Origin: Blastocatellia bacterium
GTDB taxonomy: Bacteria; Acidobacteriota; Blastocatellia; HR10; J050
Assembly (NCBI GenBank): GCA_025054955.1
Contig: JANWZE010000114.1
Span: 1-59,309 of the forward strand
Direction: 5' to 3'
Length of the DNA stretch: 59,309 bases
Shown here: positions 26,457-35,270 of the stretch, in pieces
Numbering within the stretch: the first letter of the stretch is position 1
How the letters are laid out: each line of letters begins with the position of its first letter
The notes under the pieces: generated by a model
What the model was told of the DNA's origin: nothing
The model's input: only the letters and a program-made list of their open reading frames with translations
Database searches by the model: none
Program-made: the position numbers and the translations under genes

Positions 26457-27200
26457 ATGAATCCGGAGACGCTCAAGCAGATGTTGGAAGCTTACCGGCG
26501 AGGGCAGATGGAACTCGACGAGGTCATGAGCTACCTGCGCGATCTTCCCTATAAGAACCTCGAATTTGCCCGCATTGATAATCATCGGCAACTCCGTCAG
26601 GGCTTCCCTGAAGTCATCTTCGGCCAAGGGAAGACGACCGAGCAAATCATCGCCATCATCGAATCTATGCTCCAGTTCGATGGTAACATTCTGGTCACGC
26701 GAACCAGCGAGGCAGTCTTCGATCAGGTGCGCGCCATCATCACCGATGCCGAGTACCACCCATCGGCTCGGATGATCCGCATCATCAGACAGCCGGCTCC
26801 CCGCAAACATGGCCATGTGGCCGTCGTCGCGGCAGGCACATCGGATTTGCCTGTTGCCGAAGAGGCGGCCATGACGGCTGATACGTTGGGAAACCCCATT
26901 GACCGCTTTTATGACGTCGGCGTCGCCGGCGTTCACCGGCTCTTAAGTATCCGCGATCAGCTCATCAAGGCCAGGGTGGTCATCTGCGTTGCCGGCATGG
27001 AAGGCGCTCTACCCAGCGTGGTGGGCGGACTGGTTGGCGTCCCTGTGATTGCCGTGCCAACCAGCATCGGCTATGGGGCTAGCTTTGGCGGCCTAGCCGC
27101 GCTTCTTTCCATGCTCAATAGCTGCGCCTCCAATGTCGTCGTCGTCAACATTGATAACGGATTCTCAGCCGGCGTCGTGGCTCACCTGATCAATCAATGA
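26457..27200 (+). CDS. larB: Nickel-pincer cofactor biosynthesis protein LarB
   Basis: 247 residues from ATG 26457 ([20 protein letters not shown]). The opening with '[21 protein letters not shown]' and '[14 protein letters not shown]' is diagnostic of LarB. The C-terminal half is AIR-carboxylase (PurE)-like: [31 protein letters not shown] and [21 protein letters not shown]. LarB carboxylates and hydrolyses nicotinic acid adenine dinucleotide to give the precursor of the nickel pincer nucleotide of lactate racemase-type enzymes. larC and larE are not in this window. The last ~48 bp of the gene are duplicated just downstream. Confidence 0.93.
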   Translation: MNPETLKQMLEAYRRGQMELDEVMSYLRDLPYKNLEFARIDNHRQLRQGFPEVIFGQGKTTEQIIAIIESMLQFDGNILVTRTSEAVFDQVRAIITDAEYHPSARMIRIIRQPAPRKHGHVAVVAAGTSDLPVAEEAAMTADTLGNPIDRFYDVGVAGVHRLLSIRDQLIKARVVICVAGMEGALPSVVGGLVGVPVIAVPTSIGYGASFGGLAALLSMLNSCASNVVVVNIDNGFSAGVVAHLINQ

Positions 27201-27269
27201 AGTGAGCATCCGGTTGACTCATCGTCGTCAACATTGATAACGGATTCTCAGCCGGCGTCGTGGCTCATC
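27139..27269 (+). repeat. 83-bp duplication of the end of larB
   Basis: TCGTCGTCAACATTGATAAC and the following GGATTCTCAGCCGGCGTCGT occur at 27139 inside larB and again at 27222, just after it. The copies are nearly identical over about 46 bp and then diverge. Confidence 0.9.
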
Positions 27270-27333
27270 TCAATAACGCATGCAGTTGACAAGACCCATC
27301 CAAGACCAGTTGGAACACTCGAACCGCGAAGTC

Positions 27334-27620
27334 ATGCCAATGGCTTGGAGAAAGTCTATGTTTGAGTCAGGAGCCAGCAGTCAGAGCCAGGGGCAGAATA
27401 CCAATCGTATGGAGAAAGGCCATGTGTGAGTCAGGAGTCAGGAGCCAGGGGCAGAAATACCAATCGTCTGGAGAAAGGCTATGTTTCAGGAGCAACATGG
27501 AGAGCAGCAGCAGAACGTCCCAAGCGGCCCCGTCTACGATGTGGATGACGTAACGCTCTGGTCTGATGACTGACGAGCAGGAGCAAAACGTCCAAGCGGC
27601 CGTCTACGATTTTCCGCGGG
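27334..27620 (+). repeat. ATACCAATAG-family repeat, degenerate tandem copies
   Basis: Units start at 27334, 27398 and 27457, about 60 bp apart, each reading near ATACCAATCGTMTGGAGAAA then GGCYATGT. The last is followed by GGAGAGCAGCAGCAGAACGT and CCAAGCGGC, which repeats once more at 27576. Single copies occur at 13526 and 39866 on the other strand. Confidence 0.7.
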
Positions 27621-27689
27621 CATTTTATGACATCTTCATGATGGCAGGTCACCTTCCAGAGGCCGCGCAAGCGGCTCGTAACAAGGTAG

Positions 27690-27748
27690 CCAGACGTGCA
27701 ACGTCTGGGACAGCGACGCGAGCAGCAGTGGCGCGTTGGAGACGCGCC
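27690..27748. repeat. Paired palindromes
   Basis: CCAGACGTGCAACGTCTGG at 27690-27708 and GGCGCGTTGGAGACGCGCC at 27730-27748. Same pair as at 10610-10671 and 39427-39485, in the opposite order. Confidence 0.9.
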
Positions 27749-27841
27749 GAGATGTCCGCGTTCGTCGCCAGCGATTGGACAGCAGTCGATGGGTGAACGG
27801 TGGCGCCCCGTCAGGCGCGATAAATTGGGGATGACGCCCAC

Positions 27842-27860
27842 CCAGACGTTTCACGTCTGG
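27842..27860. repeat. Palindrome CCAGACGTTTCACGTCTGG
   Basis: Perfect 8-bp arms around a 3-base centre. Member of the nine-copy palindrome family. Confidence 0.9.
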
Positions 27861-27936
27861 CTACCGGCTGGCGCGCGGCTGCCGCCGCTGCTCCTGCTGC
27901 TCGCTCGGTTCAAAACGGCAAACTTTAGCAAGCGTC

Positions 27937-28030
27937 CACACAGCGACGCCCCTACAAAAAACGTGCGTCACCGCAACACAAAAACACCACACGGCAGCCT
28001 GCGCCACACAGCGACGCCTCTACAAAGAAC
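27937..28030. repeat. Two copies of CCACACAGCGACGCC repeat
   Basis: CCACACAGCGACGCCCCTAC at 27937 and CCACACAGCGACGCCTCTAC at 28005, each followed by AAA(A/G)AAC. Related to 749-773 and, inverted, to 26068-26135. Confidence 0.8.
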
Positions 28031-28098
28031 GAGGTGGTTCCCCTCGCAATTGATGTCAACCTTTCCCTGTTTGCCAGCGTCGCGGATATGCTAGAATC

Positions 28099-28578
28099 AT
28101 GCTTGCCTCGATCATGAGCAGAACACATCAGTCACAACCGGATAGCCCGGAGCGGCAAATCTTTTACGAGTGCCTTCGCAAGAAGAAGCTCAAGCGAACC
28201 GCTCAACGAGATACGATCCTGGACGTGTTCCTGAAAACACGGGGACATCTCAGCAGCGAAGAACTCTATCAACGGGTCAATCAGGTGGACAGCTCGATTG
28301 GCTACACGACGGTCTATCGAACGTTGAAGTTGCTGTTGGAATGCGGACTGGCCTATCCCGTCCAGGTGGGCGATGGGCGCACACGATATGAGCAAGGATT
28401 CAATTACAGCCATCATGACCACCTGATCTGCGTCAAATGCGGCGAGCTAACCGAATTTTTCGATCCTCAACTGGAAGCAATCCAAGAGGAGATCGTCCAT
28501 CGTCACCATTTCAAGATGGTTGATCACAGCCTGCGGATATGGGGCGTTTGCTCAAAGTGCCAGCCGCCCTCAGCTTGA
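28099..28578 (+). CDS. Fur-family transcriptional regulator
   Basis: 159 residues (or 154 from Met at 28114). The N-terminal winged helix is at about 25-95 (LKRTAQRDTILDVFLKTRGH, IGYTTVYRTLKLLLECGLA). The dimer domain carries the metal motif HHDHLICVKCGELTEF (about 112-127) and a second cysteine pair CSKC near the C-terminus, forming the structural zinc site of Fur/PerR/Zur proteins. It would bind DNA with Fe, Zn or Mn as cofactor; which metal cannot be told here. No metal-uptake gene is adjacent and no obvious Fur box is seen. It lies 150 bp upstream of guaA in the same direction. Confidence 0.93.
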   Translation: MLASIMSRTHQSQPDSPERQIFYECLRKKKLKRTAQRDTILDVFLKTRGHLSSEELYQRVNQVDSSIGYTTVYRTLKLLLECGLAYPVQVGDGRTRYEQGFNYSHHDHLICVKCGELTEFFDPQLEAIQEEIVHRHHFKMVDHSLRIWGVCSKCQPPSA

Positions 28579-28613
28579 CGCTGTTGACGTCTCACGTGAT
28601 AAAGCTCACGGCT

Positions 28614-28722
28614 ATGCCGCTCACACTGCGTGATTCAGCATCAACAACGGCAGGACGCGCCGCCGGACGCGACTCACCTAGGAGCATGCCGCTCACACTG
28701 CGTGATCCAGGATCAACAACGG
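28614..28722 (+). repeat. 72-bp duplication in the guaA leader
   Basis: ATGCCGCTCACACTGCGTGA at 28614 and again at 28686, each followed by a GGATCAACAACGG-type end. The second copy runs directly into the ribosome site of guaA. Confidence 0.9.
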
Positions 28723-28728
28723 AGCAAC

Positions 28729-30270
28729 ATGACCATGACCCATGAAATCGTCTTGGTGCTCGACTTTGGCTCTCAGTACACACAACTGATTGGTCGTCGT
28801 ATCCGCGAGTTGGGCGTCTACTGCGAAATCATTCCGTTCAACACGCCCTACGAAACGATCATCAGCAAGCGGCCGATCGGCCTTGTGTTTTCAGGCGGCC
28901 CCAGTTCGGTCTATGCGCCGGGCGCTCCCCACTGTGATCCAAGGTTACTGAGCGCCGGGATTCCCATCTTAGGAATTTGCTACGGATTTCAATTGCTCTC
29001 TTTTTTCTTGGGAGGCCGTGTCGCGCCTTCGCAGCGGCGCGAATATGGCCCCGCCACGTTAACCGTGCTGAAAGAAAGCCCGCTGTTTGTCGGCTTGCCA
29101 CGCTGCTTGCCGGTATGGATGAGTCACGGCGACGAAGTGTGCGAACCGCCCGCGGGGTTCGACATCATCGCCCGCACCGACAACGCGCTAGGAGCAGCAG
29201 AGGATCAATCGCGCAAACTCTACGCCTTGCAGTTTCACCCTGAAGTCGTGCACACGCCGGATGGAAAAGCGATGCTGGAGAACTTTCTGACGCGCATCTG
29301 CGGCGCACACAAGGATTGGACAATGACGTCGTTCATCGAGTCCAGCATCGAACGCATTCGGCAGCAAATCGGCGATGGGCGAGCGGTCTGCGGGCTTTCC
29401 GGCGGCGTTGACTCGTCGGTCGCAGCGACGTTGGTGGCGCAAGCAATTGGCTCACGCTTGACCTGCCTGTTTGTGGATAATGGGCTATTGAGAAAAGATG
29501 AATTTGAGCACGTCCTCGACCTGTATCGTCATCAACTGCACCTGAACGTGATTGCCGTTCGGGCGGCTGAGCGTTTTCTGTCACGACTGGAAGGTGTGAC
29601 CGATCCGGAGGTCAAGCGAAAAACGATTGGAGCGGTATTCATCGAAGTGTTCCAAGAAGAGGCGGCCAAACTCGGCGATGTTAATTACCTTGTTCAAGGG
29701 ACGCTCTATCCTGACGTGATTGAATCCACATCGGTGAAAGGTCCTTCGGCTGTCATCAAGAGTCACCACAACGTCGGCGGTTTGCCCGATACGTTGCATC
29801 TGCAACTGGTGGAACCACTGCGCGAACTCTTCAAGGATGAAGTCAGAGAGGTTGGACGGGCACTCGGCCTGCCGCCTGAGATTGTTGACCGTCACCCATT
29901 CCCTGGACCGGGCTTGGCGGTTCGCATCATCGGCGCAGTGACGCCGGAACGATTGCGTATGTTGCGTGACGCCGATGCGATCGTGATCGAAGAAATTCGG
30001 CGAGCCGGCCTGTATGATCACGTTTGGCAAGCCTTCGCCGTGCTGTTGCCGGTCAGTAGCGTCGGCGTGATGGGCGACGAACGAACGTACGAACATACAG
30101 TGGCGATTCGCGCTGTCAACAGTCAAGATGGCATGACAGCAGATTGGGCGAGACTGCCGTACGACGTGCTTTCACGGATTTCTACGCGGATCGTTTCGGA
30201 AGTCCGTGGCATCAATCGTGTGGTGTACGACATTAGCTCGAAACCGCCAAGCACGATTGAATGGGAGTGA
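28729..30270 (+). CDS. guaA: GMP synthase (glutamine-hydrolysing)
   Basis: 513 residues from ATG 28729, with CGGAG eight bases upstream; the open frame runs further 5' but that part is a duplicated leader. Class I glutamine amidotransferase domain at about 1-195 with C84 (GICYGF), H170 and E172 (LQFHPE); ATP-pyrophosphatase loop [11 protein letters not shown] at about 223; dimerisation domain with [12 protein letters not shown], ending [12 protein letters not shown] as in all GuaA proteins. It converts XMP to GMP in the cytoplasm using glutamine and ATP. All catalytic residues are present. Confidence 0.97.
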   Translation: MTMTHEIVLVLDFGSQYTQLIGRRIRELGVYCEIIPFNTPYETIISKRPIGLVFSGGPSSVYAPGAPHCDPRLLSAGIPILGICYGFQLLSFFLGGRVAPSQRREYGPATLTVLKESPLFVGLPRCLPVWMSHGDEVCEPPAGFDIIARTDNALGAAEDQSRKLYALQFHPEVVHTPDGKAMLENFLTRICGAHKDWTMTSFIESSIERIRQQIGDGRAVCGLSGGVDSSVAATLVAQAIGSRLTCLFVDNGLLRKDEFEHVLDLYRHQLHLNVIAVRAAERFLSRLEGVTDPEVKRKTIGAVFIEVFQEEAAKLGDVNYLVQGTLYPDVIESTSVKGPSAVIKSHHNVGGLPDTLHLQLVEPLRELFKDEVREVGRALGLPPEIVDRHPFPGPGLAVRIIGAVTPERLRMLRDADAIVIEEIRRAGLYDHVWQAFAVLLPVSSVGVMGDERTYEHTVAIRAVNSQDGMTADWARLPYDVLSRISTRIVSEVRGINRVVYDISSKPPSTIEWE

Positions 30271-30317
30271 GGCGGTCCGCTGTCGAAATCCCGTTGACAG
30301 GATCGGCACCGTCCGCT

Positions 30318-31559
30318 TCATCGGCAGCTCACCGCTTCATCGGTCATCAGCATCAACAGATCATCAATCGTTTCTCGTCGCCGAATCAATTGTGCGGCTC
30401 CACGATCTACCAGCACTTCAGCGGGTCGAGGACGCATGTTGTAGGTGAAGCTCATGGAATAACCGTAGGCGCCCGCGTCACAGATAACCAGGATGTCTCC
30501 CTCGCGCGGCTCGACCAGCTCACGGCCATGCGTGAACAGATCGCCGCTCTCACAGAGATTGCCGCACACGGCCACAGTTTTCATCGGCCCATGTTCGCGT
30601 GTGCCGTTGATGATGCGATGGTAGGATTTGTAGAGTGGATGACGAATCAAATGATTAAATCCCGAATCCGTTCCGACGAACGTATGCTTTTCAGTGCGCT
30701 TGATCGTGTTGACTTGAACCAGTAAGTAGCCGGCTGGAGCCACCAGGAATCGGCCTGGTTCTAAATCGAGTCGAAGGGGTCGGCCATACGCCTGACAAAA
30801 TGCCTCAAACCGCTCAGACAAGCCTTCGCCCAGCCGAGCCATATCTAGCGGCCTCTCATGTGGCTCATAGGGAATACCGAATCCGCCGCCCAAGTTAATG
30901 AACTCCAGCTCTTCAAACGCCGAGGCCACCTGCAAAATGGGCGTCATCGCCAACCAGAAAATCTCTGGCTGTAAAATTCCCGAACCAATATGCTGATGCA
31001 GCCCGATCAATCGAATGTGATACTGCCGAGCCAGCGCGCGCGCTTCATCCAACTCATCCAGCGCAATCCCAAATTTGCTGTCAGGGCCGCCTGTAATGAC
31101 ATGCTGATGATGCCCCGCCCCAACATCTGGATTGATGCGCAGCGAGGCCTGAGTGCCAGGAAAGCGTTGACCAAAGCGGCGCAATTGTGAAAGCGAATCC
31201 AGATTGATCAACACGCCACGCTGATGAACAAACTCCAATTCCTCGTTGGTCACGCTGTTGCCAGTGTAAAGTAATTGATCAGGCGTATAGCCGGCTCGCT
31301 CGGCCACGATCACTTCACCCGGAGAGACGACATCAAGATGAAGGCCGCATTGGTGAAACAAGCGAAGAATCGTCAGATTGCTGTTCGCTTTGCACGCATA
31401 GCGAAGCTGGAATGGCCGATAGGAAACTGCCTGTCGAATTTGCTCTAACTGGGCGAGCATGACCTCCTGGTCGTAAACGTACAACGGACTTCCATACTGG
31501 GCCACCAGGTCAACAACCGAGCGACCGCCAATCTGAAGTATGCCATTTTCAAATTTCAT
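30318..31559 (-). CDS. lysA: Diaminopimelate decarboxylase
   Basis: 413 residues. PLP lysine K57 in LRYACKANSN; glycine-rich PLP phosphate loop in INLGGGFGIPY; EPGRFLVAPAGYLLVQV; the substrate-side cysteine in CESGDLF near 340; and YGYSMSFTYNMRPRPAEVLV at the end. These identify LysA rather than other group IV decarboxylases. It forms L-lysine from meso-diaminopimelate. Its ATG overlaps the stop of the upstream glycosyltransferase gene (ATGA), so translation is probably coupled. Confidence 0.95.
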   Translation of the reverse strand: MKFENGILQIGGRSVVDLVAQYGSPLYVYDQEVMLAQLEQIRQAVSYRPFQLRYACKANSNLTILRLFHQCGLHLDVVSPGEVIVAERAGYTPDQLLYTGNSVTNEELEFVHQRGVLINLDSLSQLRRFGQRFPGTQASLRINPDVGAGHHQHVITGGPDSKFGIALDELDEARALARQYHIRLIGLHQHIGSGILQPEIFWLAMTPILQVASAFEELEFINLGGGFGIPYEPHERPLDMARLGEGLSERFEAFCQAYGRPLRLDLEPGRFLVAPAGYLLVQVNTIKRTEKHTFVGTDSGFNHLIRHPLYKSYHRIINGTREHGPMKTVAVCGNLCESGDLFTHGRELVEPREGDILVICDAGAYGYSMSFTYNMRPRPAEVLVDRGAAQLIRRRETIDDLLMLMTDEAVSCR

Positions 31560-32503
31560 CCCTTGCCTCCCATGAGCGACGCGCGAACCTCCGTGAGCTG
31601 CTCTTCGTCAATCAGCCGACCGCAAAAACCATCCCAAAAACCTTGCAGCCGAGCTTTTGAGTAGACCCAGCGGTTCCGCAGTAAATCCACCACGCACATA
31701 GTGCCCACGCTGAGCGCGACCCAGCCGAGAAACCGGCACCACGTCCACCAATCGCCATGCTTTTTCATGAAAAGCACACTGTTGCGCCGAAGCAGATACG
31801 TTTTCAGGAAGAGCGCGTCGCGGGACCGCAAACTGTGTTCGCCATAATGCCTGACGATGGCGCGCGGCACAAACACAATCCGGCGCCCATGCTTGCGGGC
31901 GCGATGACAAAAATCAACCTGCTCCTGATATGCGAAAAAGCGTGCGTCAAACAGCCCGATTTGCTCAAATACGTCACGACGCACCATCATGGCCGCGCCA
32001 CAGACACAATCCACGTCGCGGATGCAGTCATATTGGCCTCGATCAATCTCCCACTCGCCTACCGCTCGCGTCAGAACGTGGTTATAGCGAATTTCTTCCC
32101 AGACGCAATAAATGCGTGTTGGATCATCTTGTCGTAGCACTTTGGCGCCGGTGATGCCGATGGCCGCATCTTGTTGCATCACTGTAATCATTTCCATCGG
32201 CGCGGTTGGATCAACGGTCAGGTCGTTGTTCAACAGATAAACGAAGTCCGCGCCTCGCGCCAGCGCCCGCTCAATGCCGATGTTGGCTCCCTGAGCAAAC
32301 CCCTCGTTGGTTTCATTCTCGATCAATGTGATGAACGGAAACCGACGGCGCAACGCGGCAGCGGAACCGTCGGCGGAATGATTATCCACCACGATGATCT
32401 CTAACGGTGGGTCAACAGGTTGAGTCAGACTGGCCACACATTGCTGCACGAGCTCCCCGCCGTTCCAGTTGACCACGACGGCGCAGACCTTGGGAACTGT
32501 CAT
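31556..32503 (-). CDS. Family 2 glycosyltransferase
   Basis: 315 residues, GT-A fold. VCAVVVNWNGGELVQQCVAS at the start, EIIVVDNHSADGS near 35, NEGFAQGANIGIERAL, the nucleotide-sugar DxD-like element in VYLLNNDLTVDP, and GLFDARFFAYQEQVDFCHRA matching the rhamnosyltransferase-like WcaA/RfbN group. A hydrophobic stretch near 265-285 may touch the membrane. It probably adds a sugar to a surface polysaccharide, though no other polysaccharide genes lie nearby. It starts 20 bp after the dipeptidase gene and overlaps lysA by four bases, so the three form one operon. Confidence 0.88.
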   Translation of the reverse strand: MTVPKVCAVVVNWNGGELVQQCVASLTQPVDPPLEIIVVDNHSADGSAAALRRRFPFITLIENETNEGFAQGANIGIERALARGADFVYLLNNDLTVDPTAPMEMITVMQQDAAIGITGAKVLRQDDPTRIYCVWEEIRYNHVLTRAVGEWEIDRGQYDCIRDVDCVCGAAMMVRRDVFEQIGLFDARFFAYQEQVDFCHRARKHGRRIVFVPRAIVRHYGEHSLRSRDALFLKTYLLRRNSVLFMKKHGDWWTWCRFLGWVALSVGTMCVVDLLRNRWVYSKARLQGFWDGFCGRLIDEEQLTEVRASLMGGKG

Positions 32504-32523
32504 GACCGACTCACAGGGATGGC

Positions 32524-33786
32524 TTATTGTCGCCCGGCGCGTTGAGCAAAATCCTGTTGCCGGAGGCGTCGAGAAACTTCTTCAGCCTGCGCCATGACGC
32601 GCAAGAAATTTTCGCCCAGCACCTTTTTGATTTCCGGCTCTTTGTAGCCACGTTTCAACAACTCATAGGTGATTTTCGGTAACATGGAGCAGTCCTCCAA
32701 TCCTTCCGGCAGGGAGGGCACACCGTCAAAATCCGAGCCGAGTCCCACATAGTCAATGCCGGCTACCTTGATGACATGCTCGATGTGATCAATCAATTTG
32801 CTCAACGGCGTCTTGGGAAGGATAAACGAGCTGAGCAACATCTCGCGCGCCTTTTGCAATCCAGCCGTATCATCACCGTATCGCTGCCTCAGCTCATCGA
32901 GGGCGGATTTGAAGATCTGATCGCGCTGACGGACAGCGTCAACACGATTTTGGTCAATGAAACCGGGATAAAAATTAATCATCACAACGCCGCCGTTACG
33001 CGCCATCGCCCGCAGCATCTCATCGGTCATGTTGCGCGGCACGTTGGTTAACGCTCGACACGAGGAATGCGAAGCAATCACCGGCGCGCGCGTCACTTCA
33101 ATGACATCGAAAAACGTTTCATCAGAGACATGCGAAATATCCACGAGCATGCCCAGACGATTCATCTCATAGACGACCGTTCGGCCAAAATCGCTCAATC
33201 CGCCGTGCCGCGGCTTGTCGCCAGAGGAATCAGCCCAGTTGTTCGTGTTGGTATGCGTCAACGTCATATAGCGCACGCCCAGCTTATAAAACATTCGCAA
33301 CGCGCCGAGACTATCCTCAATGGCGTGCCCGCCCTCGATGCCCATCAACACGGCAATTTTATCAGCCTTGGCAATTCGACGAATATCATCAACCGTGACG
33401 GCCAGCTCTAGGGCGTTTGGATACTTTTCGATCTGCTGATAAGTCGCATCAATCATGTCCAGCGCCCGCCGAGCCGCTCCACCTTGTTGCGCATATCTGG
33501 CCGCCACGTAAATGGAGAAGAACTCAGCGTCAATCCCGCCTTCCCTCATTCGTGGAATATCCATGTGACCATCTTGCGCCCGTGCGCCCAGATCAAATCC
33601 TTCATCAACGATCCGCGAGGTCACATCCGAATGCGTGTCCACCACAATGGCGCTACGATGAATTCTCAACGCTTCGCGCCAGAGCTTCTCGTCGCGCCCC
33701 GGCTGAGCAGGGACGCCCAGCATGCTCGCTAAGACAATGACACAAACTAGCCCCAGAGACCAACCACGAACTGAACTCGATTGCAT
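32524..33786 (-). CDS. Exported membrane dipeptidase (M19, renal-dipeptidase type)
   Basis: 420 residues; AGGAGG precedes ATG 33786. Signal peptide at about 1-28. Zinc-site segments of the M19 family are present: IVVDTHSDVTSR (first His/Asp), MGIEGGHAIED (bridging Glu), VIASHSSCRAL, MTDEMLRAMARNGGVVMINF and YVGLGSDFDGVP. The enzyme hydrolyses dipeptides and works outside the cytoplasmic membrane. First gene of the run with the GT2 gene and lysA; the combination has no obvious metabolic logic beyond amino acid supply. Confidence 0.92.
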   Translation of the reverse strand: MQSSSVRGWSLGLVCVIVLASMLGVPAQPGRDEKLWREALRIHRSAIVVDTHSDVTSRIVDEGFDLGARAQDGHMDIPRMREGGIDAEFFSIYVAARYAQQGGAARRALDMIDATYQQIEKYPNALELAVTVDDIRRIAKADKIAVLMGIEGGHAIEDSLGALRMFYKLGVRYMTLTHTNTNNWADSSGDKPRHGGLSDFGRTVVYEMNRLGMLVDISHVSDETFFDVIEVTRAPVIASHSSCRALTNVPRNMTDEMLRAMARNGGVVMINFYPGFIDQNRVDAVRQRDQIFKSALDELRQRYGDDTAGLQKAREMLLSSFILPKTPLSKLIDHIEHVIKVAGIDYVGLGSDFDGVPSLPEGLEDCSMLPKITYELLKRGYKEPEIKKVLGENFLRVMAQAEEVSRRLRQQDFAQRAGRQ

Positions 33787-34259
33787 CGCTTCTTTTCCTC
33801 CTGACGTTGGAGTCAGGGATTATATCGAAAGCGGATAGCTGCGTCTACACAGCAAGCGCCACCATGGCTGCGGCGTGTCGCCCGCTGAGACACCAGACGC
33901 ACAGAGAACCATTTCAACGTTGGCAGCGTCGTCATTGCCTACGTAGATTTGAATGCTGAGACGGCGAATACCGCAGAGCCATTTCAAAAGCCGGCGCGTC
34001 GCGGGCGCAAGCCGTATGCGTGCTTGAGACGCGCTGAACATCTGAGCAATCATCCATGCGCAACGACACGCCACCAAGACGGGGAATGACGCAGCGCAAG
34101 TTGGCAACCTGCGCCACACCTATTTTCAAAAGAGCACAGGCGGAACGTCTACGCCACATTCTCAAGGAAGTCAATCAAAGCCCGTAGTAGTAGACTTTTG
34201 ATGGTCAGTCCGGTATCTTTACCGCCTAATTTCTCAAGGACTATTGAGGTGAGTGCATC
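33787..34259. other. Gene-less region between divergent genes
   Basis: 470 bp between the dipeptidase and ftsY, which point away from each other, so both promoters should be here. The middle holds degenerate GACG-rich repeats (ACCATTTCAACGTTGGC near 33910 resembles GCCATTTCAAAAGCCGGC near 33980). No clear gene or -35/-10 pair. Confidence 0.5.
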
Positions 34260-35267
34260 ATGTTACGATTTTGGAAACGGAATCAAGAAAAGGCATCCGA
34301 TGCCGCGGCTGCGTCGGTCACTGAAGCGAGACCTGACATGGAAAAACCGGGTCTGCTCAACCGATTTAAGCAGGCTGTTTCAGCGACACGAAAAAGTATC
34401 TTTAGTCATATCGGTGATCTGGCTTTGGGCAAACGACGCATTGACGCCGATGTATTGGAGCATTTAGAAGAGGCGCTGATCGCTGCTGACATCGGCCCGC
34501 GAACGACGATGGAAATTCTTGATAAGGCCCGGCAACAGGTTGATCGAAAGGCGCTCGATGATTTCGACGCGCTGAAGAACTTCATCAAGTCGGAACTCCG
34601 CTCTATTCTCTCGAAGGCCTCAAACCAACTCGATTCATCACCACATTCGGGCGCGCCCTATGTGATCCTGGTGGTCGGCGTCAACGGCACAGGCAAGACA
34701 ACCACCATTGGAAAGCTTGCCTATCGGTTCAAACAACAGGGCGCTGATGTTCTGCTGTGCGGCGCGGACACATTCCGCGCGGCGGCCACAGATCAACTGG
34801 CCGTCTGGGCTGAACGCGCGGGCGTGCCGTTGATTCAACACGCGGCTGGCGGCGACCCGGCAGCCGTCGTATTTGACGCGCTGAAGGCGGCCAAAGCCAG
34901 AGGCGCTGACATCGTCATCGTGGACACAGCCGGGCGCTTGCACACCAAACTCGACTTGATGCAAGAGGTCCAGAAAGTGCGCCGCGTCGCCGCGCGTGAA
35001 GTCGCGGGTGCGCCACACGAAGTCTTGCTGGTGATGGACGCCGTCACCGGGCAAAACGGGCTGGAACAAGCCCGACAGTTCTTGCAAGCCGCCGGCGTGA
35101 CCGGCCTTGTGTTGACAAAACTCGATGGAACTGCCAAAGGCGGCATCGTCGTCGCTATCGCTCGTGAGTTGAATCTTCCCATTCAATATGTCGGCATCGG
35201 TGAAGCGTTGGATGATTTGGTTGAGTTTTCCCCGGATGCCTACGTTGACAGTCTCTTTGAAGACTAA
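34260..35267 (+). CDS. ftsY: Signal recognition particle receptor FtsY
   Basis: 335 residues. A short charged N-terminus, then the N domain (about 35-125) and the SRP-type GTPase G domain: [17 protein letters not shown] (139-154), [38 protein letters not shown] and [20 protein letters not shown] at the end. The long acidic A domain of E. coli FtsY is absent, as in many bacteria. It docks ribosome-SRP complexes at the membrane. The next gene begins 3 bp after its stop, so they share a transcript. Confidence 0.97.
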   Translation: MLRFWKRNQEKASDAAAASVTEARPDMEKPGLLNRFKQAVSATRKSIFSHIGDLALGKRRIDADVLEHLEEALIAADIGPRTTMEILDKARQQVDRKALDDFDALKNFIKSELRSILSKASNQLDSSPHSGAPYVILVVGVNGTGKTTTIGKLAYRFKQQGADVLLCGADTFRAAATDQLAVWAERAGVPLIQHAAGGDPAAVVFDALKAAKARGADIVIVDTAGRLHTKLDLMQEVQKVRRVAAREVAGAPHEVLLVMDAVTGQNGLEQARQFLQAAGVTGLVLTKLDGTAKGGIVVAIARELNLPIQYVGIGEALDDLVEFSPDAYVDSLFED

Positions 35268-35270
35268 CAC

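Larger units (their letters stand above)
27201..28098. other. 900-bp gene-less region packed with repeats
   Basis: From left to right: the larB tail duplicate; three degenerate copies of an ATACCAATCGTATGGAGAAA unit (27334, 27398, 27457); the GGAGAGCAG..AGAACGTCC block (27500-27620); paired palindromes at 27690 and 27730; another at 27842; and two GACGCCYCTACAAA repeats (27937, 28005). A 76-codon open frame at 27566 is made of these repeats and is not listed as a gene. Confidence 0.65.

Noticed and set aside
27566-27796. 76-codon open frame as a gene
   Set aside because: Built of interspersed repeats and a palindrome; no independent start signal.
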